Source: Chloroflexota bacterium
GTDB taxonomy: Bacteria; Chloroflexota; Anaerolineae; Promineifilales; Promineifilaceae
Reading direction: 5' to 3'
Length of the DNA: 5,683 nt
NCBI GenBank assembly: GCA_020353135.1
Contig: CP070688.1
Location: forward strand, 646,376-652,058
The position numbers and the translations under genes were made by a program. This document shows, one piece after another, positions 1-5,434 of this stretch; position 1 is the first letter of the stretch; the number at the start of each line of letters is the position of its first letter. Under the pieces are notes generated by a model. That model was not told the origin of the DNA and searched no databases. It saw only the letters and a program-made list of their open reading frames with translations.

Positions 1-878
1 ACCTTGACGCCGTGGTGATCGCCACGCCGCCATTCTCCCACCACGCCATCGCTCGTGAATGCCTGGAAAACGGCCTGCACGTCCTGGTTGAAAAACCAAT
101 CACCTTGAACAGCAGCGACGCCTACGATCTCAAGAAACTGGCCGAAGAACGAGGCCTGGTGCTGATGGTCGGCCATACCTTCGAGTACAACCCGGCCGTC
201 AGATACCTCAAGGGACTGATCGACAGCGGCGAACTGGGCGAGATCTACTACGTGGACGCCGTCCGGGTCAGCCTGGGTCTGTTCCAGACCAAGGCCAACG
301 TGCTTTGGGACCTGGCGCCGCACGACATATCCATCTTGCGCTACATCCTCGGTGCCGAACCGGTCACGGTCTGCGCCCGGGGCAACGGCTTCGTGCATAA
401 CGGCGTGGAAGATGTCGTCTATTCGCTGCTTAAGTTCCCGAACAACGTCCTGGCCCACATGCGCCTGAGCTGGCTGGACCCGCGCAAGACGCGCCAGTTC
501 ACAGTCGTCGGCAGTGAGAAGATGGTCATCTACGACGACGTGTCTGCGCTGGAGAAGATCCAGATCTACGACAAGCGGGTTAAGGCCATCCGCCACACCG
601 AAACCTTCGGCGATTTCACTTTCGCCTATCATTATGGAGATGTCATCATTCCCCACATTCAGCACCAGGAGCCGCTGCGCGTCCAGTGCGGCCACTTCCT
701 GGAGTGCATCGCCGAAGGCGTACAACCGCTGACCGACGGCTACAGTGGCGCCCGGGTCGTACAAATCCTGGAGGCTGCCCAGCAATCGCTGGAAGATCAC
801 GGCCGGACGGTCTCAATTAGCCCCAACGGCCCTGTACCCGCGGGAGTTGAAACTGAACTGGAGTTAGCCCATGCATAA
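1..878 (+). CDS. Gfo/Idh/MocA family NAD(P)-dependent sugar oxidoreductase (5' partial)
   Basis: The gene is open to the left edge (first whole codon at base 3, reading LDAVVIATPP), so the start and the N-terminal GxGxxG dinucleotide-binding loop lie outside. About 291 residues remain of a family usually near 340-350. Seen directly: the end of the Rossmann fold (VVIATPPFSHH), the family hallmark EKP in VLVEKPITL (about residues 24-32 counted from base 12), the 'GHTFEYNPAV' segment, and DLAPHDI (about 100-106), whose Lys (EKP) and His positions are catalytic in this family. The C-terminal half is the alpha/beta oxidoreductase domain ending at TAA 876-878. Members oxidise or reduce hydroxyls on cyclitols or nucleotide sugars in the cytoplasm. 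Next to an acyltransferase and a DegT aminotransferase it resembles WlbA/WbpB, which makes a 3-keto nucleotide sugar for transamination. The family is certain; the substrate is inferred from neighbours only. Confidence 0.93.
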   Translation, partial: LDAVVIATPPFSHHAIARECLENGLHVLVEKPITLNSSDAYDLKKLAEERGLVLMVGHTFEYNPAVRYLKGLIDSGELGEIYYVDAVRVSLGLFQTKANVLWDLAPHDISILRYILGAEPVTVCARGNGFVHNGVEDVVYSLLKFPNNVLAHMRLSWLDPRKTRQFTVVGSEKMVIYDDVSALEKIQIYDKRVKAIRHTETFGDFTFAYHYGDVIIPHIQHQEPLRVQCGHFLECIAEGVQPLTDGYSGARVVQILEAAQQSLEDHGRTVSISPNGPVPAGVETELELAHA

Positions 879-1518
879 TGTAGCTCAAAATGTAGCCTTG
901 GCCCTGCCGGCCGTCGTCGACGAGGGCGTACATCTTGGCTATCGATCTGGCCGCTCAAGTCTGGAGGCCAAGCTTGAAATTGGCCCAGACGCCTTCCTGC
1001 GCAGTGGCACGATCATCTACGCCGATACCATTATCGGCGCGGGTCTCAACACCGGCCACAACGTCGTCATCCGCGAGGAGACGATCATTGGCAACTACAC
1101 CAGTATCTGGAGCAACACCGTCATCGATTATGGTTGTCGCATTGGCGACCACGTCAAGATTCACACCAACGTCTACGTGGCCCAATTTACAGTGATCGAG
1201 GACGAAGCATTTCTAGCGCCTGGCGTCAGCATTGCCAATGATCCGCACCCGTTGTGCGCCGACTGTACCAGGGAGCAGGCGCCGGTTATCAAGCGCGGCG
1301 CCCGCATCGGCGTGAATGCCACTATCTTGCCTGGCGTGACCATTGGCGAATATGCCCTGGTCGGCGCTGGCGGCGTCGTCTCTCGAGATGTGCCCGCTCG
1401 AAGCGTCGTCTACGGCAACCCGGCTCGCGTGGCCAGAACGGTCGACGACCTGCATTGTCCTCACGACCCTGACGGCCGGGCCTACCTCAACGGCCGGGAC
1501 AGAAACAGTCGCACCTGA
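871..1518 (+). CDS. Left-handed beta-helix (hexapeptide-repeat) N-acyltransferase, WlbB/WbpD-like
   Basis: This is a 215-residue protein. The ATG overlaps the end of the oxidoreductase by 8 bases and has a GGAG at 860-863, 7 bases upstream, so the two are translationally coupled. Imperfect hexapeptide repeats ([I/V/L]-G-x-x-x-x) run from about residue 35 to 170: IGPDAF, IIGAGLN, IIGNYTS, RIGDHVK, RIGVNAT, TIGEYAL, LVGAGGVV. They build a left-handed parallel beta-helix that normally trimerises. The loop GVSIANDPHP (118-127) corresponds to the 'ND-P' loop near the active site of sugar N-acetyltransferases. GNPARV (182-187) is the usual end of the helix. The Cys pairs C129/C132 in 'PLCADC' and C196/H198 in the tail could bind a metal but are not family-defining. 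The likely job is acyl-CoA-dependent N-acetylation of the amino sugar made by the downstream aminotransferase. The acyl donor and sugar are inferred. Confidence 0.9.
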   Translation: MHNVAQNVALALPAVVDEGVHLGYRSGRSSLEAKLEIGPDAFLRSGTIIYADTIIGAGLNTGHNVVIREETIIGNYTSIWSNTVIDYGCRIGDHVKIHTNVYVAQFTVIEDEAFLAPGVSIANDPHPLCADCTREQAPVIKRGARIGVNATILPGVTIGEYALVGAGGVVSRDVPARSVVYGNPARVARTVDDLHCPHDPDGRAYLNGRDRNSRT

Positions 1519-1650
1519 AGCGCACCCGCACATTACCATTATCATCACGAACCCAAGTCAGCCGCCGGCCGCGAGCCGAAGGCTGATGGCTGATAGCTGT
1601 TCGCTCACGGCGAGCGGCTACCGGCAAACATCTATCTCAAGGAGTAAACC
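1519..1650 (+). other. 132-base intergenic gap with GGCTGAT tandem repeat and small hairpins
   Basis: The gap breaks an otherwise tightly packed plus-strand cluster. It holds two tandem GGCTGAT units (1581-1594) followed by a partial AGCTG. TCAGCC (1558-1563) can pair with GGCTGA (1581-1586), and a short hairpin CGCTC/GAGCG (1602-1606 with 1612-1616, loop ACGGC) follows. There is no T-run, so it is not a typical intrinsic terminator. The right end is the aminotransferase ribosome binding site AAGGAG (1639-1644), 6 bases before the ATG. It could be a degraded dispersed intergenic repeat. No coding frame is convincing here. Confidence 0.45.
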
Positions 1651-2816
1651 ATGAACGGGGTTAAGAACGTTCCTTTCGTAGACCTGCAAGCCGATTATCG
1701 GGAACTCAAGCCCGAGATCGACATTGCCATTCAGGGTGTTCTGGACACCTCAGCCTATGTCTTGGGCAAAGCCGTGTCCGCTTTTGAGGCCGACTTCGCC
1801 GACTTTTGCAGCGTCGACCATGCTGTCGGCGTTAACTCCGGTTATTCGGCCATCGAAGTGGCCTTGCGAGCCAACGGCATAGGCCCGGGCGACGAAGTGA
1901 TCACCCAGGCCAACACCTTCATCGCCACCATTCTGCCGATTCTGAATATCGGCGCCAAGCCCGTCCTGGTCGACATCGACCCGGTTAATTACAACCTGGA
2001 TCCCGAGAAAGTGGCTGCGGCCGTCACGCCGGCTACCAGGGCCATCGTCGCCGTGCATCTCTACGGGCATCCAACCGACATGGACCCGATCCTCGACATC
2101 GCCCAGCGGCACAACCTGCTGGTGATCGAAGACGCGGCCCAGTCCCATGGCGCGACGTATCACGGCCGCAGAACCGGTGGCCTGGGCCATGCGGCCGCCT
2201 TCAGCTTCTATCCAACCAAGAACCTGGGCGCCTTCGGCGACGCTGGCGCGGTCACCACCAATGACCCGGCCGTGGCCGAGAAGATCCGCGTGATGCGCGA
2301 CGTCGGCCAGCCGGTCAAATACATGCACGACGTCCACGGCTTCAACTTCCGCCTGGACTCGATCCAGGCCGCCGTCTTGGGCGTGAAGCTCACCCGGCTG
2401 GACGCCTGGAACGCCAACCGGCGCCGCCTGGCCCACCGTTACAATGAGCTGTTGGCCGGCCTTCCCGTGGTCACCCCGACCGCCGCCCCGTGGGCCGAAC
2501 ACGTCTATCACGTCTACGTCATCAGGGTCTCGCGTCGCGATGCCTTGCAGCAATACCTGTCTGAGAACGGCGTTGGAACGGCCATGCACTACCCGATACC
2601 CAACCACTTGCAAAGGCGCTCAAGCATCTGGGCTACGGCCCTGGAGATTTCCCGCTGACCGAACGTTATGCCGGCGAGATCCTCTCATTGCCCATGTTCC
2701 CGGCTATGTCCGACGCGCAGCAAGATAGGGTGATCGAGGCTATTCGCCACTTCGATTTCGGGCCAGAGGCCTATAAATCAGCGGGCGACCAGATCGTCGG
2801 CGCGGCCGCCGACTGA
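1651..2816 (+). CDS. DegT/DnrJ/EryC1 PLP-dependent sugar aminotransferase, with a frameshift near 2613
   Basis: AAGGAG at 1639-1644 precedes the ATG by 6 bases. The first frame gives 335 residues ending at 2658, but only residues 1-321 are family-like. They include [11 protein letters not shown] (62-72, phosphate-binding region), the aspartate of [11 protein letters not shown] (D161, pairs with the PLP ring nitrogen), [12 protein letters not shown] with the Schiff-base lysine K190, [13 protein letters not shown] (231-243), and [11 protein letters not shown] (311-321). After Q321 that frame becomes nonsense, while the frame starting at 2613 reads [18 protein letters not shown], then EILSLPMFP, to TGA 2814-2816. 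This is the normal DegT C-terminus. The joined protein is about 388 residues, usual family size. It moves an amino group, usually from glutamate, onto a keto nucleotide sugar (WlbC/WbpE-like by context). If the frameshift is real, the encoded protein loses its last 67 residues, including C-terminal-domain elements, and is probably inactive. Confidence 0.9.
2611..2616 (+). other. Frameshift point inside the DegT aminotransferase
   Basis: At CAAAGG the conserved HLQ passes out of frame. One extra A (CAA AAG GCG CTC AAG) would restore [12 protein letters not shown]. This equals a missing base in an A-run or a -1 shift. The site lacks a classical X-XXY-YYZ slippery heptamer and no strong downstream stem was seen, so programmed frameshifting is unlikely. 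A sequencing deletion or a true mutation is the simpler reading. Confidence 0.8.
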
Positions 2817-2856
2817 CCTATTTAGCCATCTTCGGAAATCGGCGACAAACCAATGA

Positions 2857-3105
2857 TCACTGGCCAGTCATCTCCTTGCGCATCGGCTCTAGCCGGTAAT
2901 ATGTGATTTGCCACGGCGCCCTGCGCTGGACCGGCACGGCGATAGTGATCTGGTATGTTCCCGGCGCCCGGCATAGTCGGTCGATTACCCGGCCGATACT
3001 GACCGCTCGAGCGCTGGCTCCCGCGACGGCCGGGCCGGCTGATGCGTACGTATCATCGAAGCTCTCGTCAATCATGGCCGCCGGTCTTCGCTTCTTTACA
3101 GGCAA
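2857..3105 (-). CDS. Hypothetical 82-residue protein at the end of the terminase cassette
   Basis: The start is TTG at 3105, chosen because GGAG (3113-3116, minus strand) lies 7 bases upstream; the stop is at 2857-2859. My count of GC by codon position is about 62/55/71% (positions 1/2/3), the 3>1>2 pattern expected of a real gene in GC-rich DNA on this strand. The N-terminus is basic (PVKKRRP) and then acidic/Ser-rich (MIDESFDDTYAS), probably flexible. An Ala-rich middle leads to two beta-like stretches, TYQITIAVPVQ and WQITYYRLEPM. There is no signal peptide, membrane span or Cys/His cluster. It lies 100 bases after the large terminase, beyond a hairpin, and converges on the sugar cluster with a 40-base gap. 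I do not recognise a family. A cassette-associated accessory protein is possible. A plus-strand reading of 2903-3127 is weaker. Confidence 0.6.
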   Translation of the reverse strand: MPVKKRRPAAMIDESFDDTYASAGPAVAGASARAVSIGRVIDRLCRAPGTYQITIAVPVQRRAPWQITYYRLEPMRKEMTGQ

Positions 3106-3112
3106 TACAATA

Positions 3113-3116
3113 CTCC
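3113..3116 (-). promoter_or_regulatory. Shine-Dalgarno GGAG deciding a TTG start
   Basis: On the minus strand GGAG is followed by 7 bases (TATTGTA) and then TTG at 3105. This ideal spacing is the main reason for choosing the non-ATG start of the 82-residue gene rather than the internal ATG eleven codons in. Confidence 0.55.
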
Positions 3117-3142
3117 GCTGGCTCTGACTTCAAGGGCGATGA

Positions 3143-3158
3143 ACTTCGTTATACTTCG
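3143..3158. repeat. Short direct repeat ACTTCG-N4-ACTTCG
   Basis: ACTTCG occurs at 3143-3148 and 3153-3158, exactly 10 bases (about one helical turn) apart, with a related ACTTCA at 3127-3132. It lies between the hairpin and the 82-residue gene. The minus strand here also contains TATAAC (3148-3153), a possible -10 element for that gene, but I see no good -35. The spacing could suit a regulator binding one face of the DNA; this is weak evidence. Confidence 0.3.
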
Positions 3159-3161
3159 ACC

Positions 3162-3203
3162 CTTTAGCCCGTCGCTTTCCCGGAAGGCGACGAGGGGTTA
3201 AAG
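3162..3203. terminator. Long imperfect hairpin at the 3' end of the large terminase gene
   Basis: The outer arm 3162-3170 (CTTTAGCCC) pairs with 3195-3203 (GGGTTAAAG, one G-T wobble). The inner arm 3171-3179 pairs with 3183-3191 (one T-G wobble), with a 3-base loop at 3180-3182. The only break is a 3-base bulge at 3192-3194. That is 18 base pairs in 42 bases, starting 2 bases past the terminase stop codon at 3206-3208. There is no T-tract on either strand, so a Rho-independent terminator is not proven. A 3'-end stabiliser or processing structure, or a repeat palindrome, is also possible. Confidence 0.5.
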
Positions 3204-3205
3204 CC

Positions 3206-4765
3206 CTAGAATCTCAGGTTGTCGGGATCGATGGGATCGTCCGGTCTGACAATGGCGCTGCTCGCCTTGCCAAGACGTAACGCGCCTTTCGTTACCAGGT
3301 CGTCGTAGACGGCTACCAGGGCGGCCGAAATCAAGCGGTCGTCGTGGACCGGCTGCCGGCCTGATGGCGTATCGATCCTGGCCGACGGCGGGACGCCCCA
3401 CCGTAAAGCCGTTTCAAACCGGCCGTCGGCCGGCAGCGAATAGTTACAATGACGGGCTTGCTGGAAGAACCACCAGGCATCGCTCAGTGGTTCTTCCTCG
3501 CCGGCCCAATATCGAAAGCGACCAGTTTCTACTAAGGTAAGAAACCGGGCGCCTAGGTCCGCCTTGGCCGTTGGACTGAAGGTGAAGCCGGTCACCTTCC
3601 GGCGACCGAGGCGGGCCGCCATCCAATCCGCCAGGCCGGCCCCCACGCCGCTTTGATCGACCACCAGGTGGGCGATCTGCCAGGCGTTCAGCCAGGCCAT
3701 TAGCCGCTCGGCCAGGCCTGGTTGGCCCGGCCATGATTCGAAATGGCGGCTGCCTTGATCGGCGAACACGTCAATGGCCCGGTAACGCGGCCGGTCGTGC
3801 TCGCCGGTCAATTCAATCTCAAACACATGCCCCACGCTATAGTCGCGGCCGGGATTGGCCAATCTTGCCAGTGGATTGGTCGCGCCCTCGTCAATCCCGC
3901 CCACGTCCAGGGTTGCCACGCGCTTTGACGTCGATTCCGTTGCCAGGTCCGGCGACAGACGGGCGTGACTGCCTTTCATCAGCGCCAGCCGTCGCCGGTC
4001 GAATAGCCCGCCGTCGGCATCAATTGGCTCGTTGAAATACTCGCTGGCAACCACCGGGTGGCTCCGGCCCAGACGACTCACCTTGTTGGCCAGGAAATGG
4101 CCATAACTCGTGTTGTCGGCCGTAACCTCGTCTGGAGAAACGACGTACACTTGCTGCGTTGCGCCCATTCCCTCGTTTTCCTCCAACGCGACCTTCTTGC
4201 GCCATAGGGCGTCATGGCTCGTTTTCACCGTACCGATGTATAAGGCCGTGGCGTTATTCGCTGCCCGCATTGGCTCGAAGACGGCCTCCAGGTGCGTCGC
4301 GTCCTGGTCCTGCATTTCGTCAATCACCAGTAGCCAGTGCGCCGTTTCGCCGCGCGCCGCGGCCGCCGGGTGAGTAGACAAGAATACCACCGCGGCCCGA
4401 CCCAATGAACGCCGCGCCGGCCGGGCCGCTTTGCGCCACTGCGACCGGTTCAACCGGTTGTCCAGCCGTCGCTCAAGCCTTTGTATGCCCCGGCCCAGCC
4501 CATCGCCTGTGGCGCCGTAGACGATATTGCCTCCCCGTCGCTGCAGTAGATTAAGCAGGTAGACGAGCAGATGGGCCACCGCCTCATTCTTGCCGCTTTG
4601 ACGCGGGAACACCAGCAAGTATTCCCCACCCTGGCCGGCCAGGACGCTGTCGATTATCGGGCGCAGCGGCCGCAGTTGGTAGCCGTAGAGCGGCATGTCG
4701 ATCACCAGGCGTGAAAACAGGTCGATGTCGCTCAAAATGATCTTGAGTGGATTAGTTGACCGCAT
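3206..4765 (-). CDS. Phage-type terminase large subunit (ATPase and nuclease domains intact)
   Basis: This is a 519-residue protein of typical TerL length. ATPase domain in order: a Q-motif-like YGYQLRPLRP (27-36), Walker A FPRQSGKNE (53-61, K59), Walker B LLVIDE (145-150, with E150 catalytic), and a coupling motif ALYIGT (174-179). Nuclease domain of RNase H fold: the first acidic residue in ATLDVGG (D287), the second in LVVDQSGVGAG (D370 followed by the typical GVG-G), and the third in HDDRLISAAL (D475/D476). All key residues are present, so the enzyme appears able to translocate and cut DNA. In phages TerL packages concatemeric DNA through the portal. The ATG at 4765 has no clear Shine-Dalgarno; it is preferred to M24 because M24 would begin just before the Q-motif. 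The gene lies 39 bases after the zinc-finger gene, in the same frame with only that gene's TGA between. GC content matches the host-like neighbours. Confidence 0.93.
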   Translation of the reverse strand: MRSTNPLKIILSDIDLFSRLVIDMPLYGYQLRPLRPIIDSVLAGQGGEYLLVFPRQSGKNEAVAHLLVYLLNLLQRRGGNIVYGATGDGLGRGIQRLERRLDNRLNRSQWRKAARPARRSLGRAAVVFLSTHPAAAARGETAHWLLVIDEMQDQDATHLEAVFEPMRAANNATALYIGTVKTSHDALWRKKVALEENEGMGATQQVYVVSPDEVTADNTSYGHFLANKVSRLGRSHPVVASEYFNEPIDADGGLFDRRRLALMKGSHARLSPDLATESTSKRVATLDVGGIDEGATNPLARLANPGRDYSVGHVFEIELTGEHDRPRYRAIDVFADQGSRHFESWPGQPGLAERLMAWLNAWQIAHLVVDQSGVGAGLADWMAARLGRRKVTGFTFSPTAKADLGARFLTLVETGRFRYWAGEEEPLSDAWWFFQQARHCNYSLPADGRFETALRWGVPPSARIDTPSGRQPVHDDRLISAALVAVYDDLVTKGALRLGKASSAIVRPDDPIDPDNLRF

Positions 4766-4804
4766 GGGCGTCGAATATCGGGCCGGCCGTGTCGCCGTCG
4801 TGTT

Positions 4805-5245
4805 TCACAGCTTCGCGTCCCTTTCTTCGCCGATCTCGTCCAGCGCTTTGGACAGGGCTTCAAGAAGGATCTCCGACTTTTCCCGTGACAAATCGAGCTG
4901 GGCTCGCAGCAAGCCGGCGATAGTGTTGGCGCCGCGAAAGATCAGTTCGGCCATGCGCACATATTCGGCCGGCGATAGCTGTTGCTCTAGTTGTTGCAGC
5001 ACCCGCCGCACTGCGATTCGGGCCGCGCTCAATTCATCGCTCAAGTCCGTATCCATAGCCACATTCAACAGGTCGGCCACTTCCTGCATGGTGTAAGCCG
5101 GCCGGTAAAAGCCGGCCCGATCTTTCTTGGATTCAGACGCTCTGGTATGAGCTGCGCATAGGGCCGGTTCACCGCCGGGTCTGGCCCAGGCCTGGCACGG
5201 ACGGCCATCCTTTCGCCGGGCGGTACACTTGCGGGCGGGACTCAT
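4805..5245 (-). CDS. Zinc-finger/helical protein in the small-terminase position
   Basis: The protein has 146 residues from the ATG at 5245. The frame stays open back to a GTG at 5392, but that codon lies within the promoter, between its -35 and -10 boxes, so the longer form cannot be made from this transcript. The start has only a weak GAGG 3 bases upstream; TTG at 5254 is an alternative. Residues 7-33 form a Cys3-His motif: C7 in KCTARRKDGRPC, C17, then C30 and H33 in LCAAH. This is the compact 'CxAxxKxGxPC...CxxH' knuckle often seen in phage proteins beside terminases. The rest (about 48-146) is predicted mostly helical, with LSDELSAARIAVRRVLQQLE, then LSPAEYVRMAELIFRGANTIAGLL, and a charged tail. 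The order just before TerL suggests the DNA-recognising small subunit. This role is inferred from position and the DNA-binding-like motif, since small terminases share little sequence. Confidence 0.72.
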   Translation of the reverse strand: MSPARKCTARRKDGRPCQAWARPGGEPALCAAHTRASESKKDRAGFYRPAYTMQEVADLLNVAMDTDLSDELSAARIAVRRVLQQLEQQLSPAEYVRMAELIFRGANTIAGLLRAQLDLSREKSEILLEALSKALDEIGEERDAKL

Positions 5246-5376
5246 CTTCCTCAACTCGGTTCCTGGCTCACAGGGCGGCCGCGTAGGCCATGCCAACGGG
5301 GATGCCGCTGACGCTGATGGATGATTGGGACCCTGGCTCTCCTGGCGGATCGGCCCCGTGGAGCCTATCCACACGA
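5246..5376 (-). other. Untranslated leader (about 131 bases) of the terminase cassette
   Basis: The leader runs from the inferred transcription start to the first ATG. It remains GC-rich and contains no obvious riboswitch fold, T-run or strong hairpin. A minus-strand mini-frame, ATG GCC TAC GCG GCC GCC CTG TGA (7 codons), lies in it but has no ribosome binding site. I see nothing firm beyond its length. Confidence 0.3.
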
Positions 5377-5382
5377 AACCGA

Positions 5383-5411
5383 AGTATAGCACATTTGTTC
5401 TAATCTCGCAA
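5383..5411 (-). promoter_or_regulatory. sigma70-like promoter of the terminase cassette
   Basis: On the minus strand TTGCGA (5406-5411) is separated by exactly 17 bases from TATACT (5383-5388), which differs from TATAAT at one base. Transcription would begin near 5376, giving a leader of about 130 bases before the ATG at 5245. It sits in an AT-richer stretch between the cassette and the divergent right-edge reading, and it fixes the first gene's translation start downstream of it. Confidence 0.6.
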
Positions 5412-5434
5412 CGCCATCATGTCTCCATAGCACA

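Noticed and set aside
1750..2613. Long open minus-strand frame (287 codons) opposite the aminotransferase
   Set aside because: It lies antisense to a clear PLP enzyme with all motifs. Such frames are common shadows in GC-rich genes, and its Gly/Asp/Val-rich translation has no recognisable domain.
2854..2870. Palindrome ACTGGCCAGT after the sugar cluster as a terminator
   Set aside because: It is perfect for only 10 bases with no loop and no T-run; it does not make a stable RNA hairpin and is more likely chance.
2903..3127. Plus-strand 74-codon frame opposite the 82-residue gene
   Set aside because: It lacks a ribosome binding site, while the minus strand has ideal GGAG spacing and a codon-position GC pattern typical of genes.
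3140..3160. Resemblance to a loxP arm (AACTTCGTTATA)
   Set aside because: One arm-like match with an extra T, and no second inverted arm around an 8-base spacer; it is better described as a short direct repeat.
3162..3204. Integron attC-like site (CTTTAGC ... GTTAAAG resembles RYYYAAC ... GTTRRRY)
   Set aside because: Each core deviates from the consensus, the element is shorter than usual attC sites, the spacer and unpaired central features are missing, and no integrase is in view.
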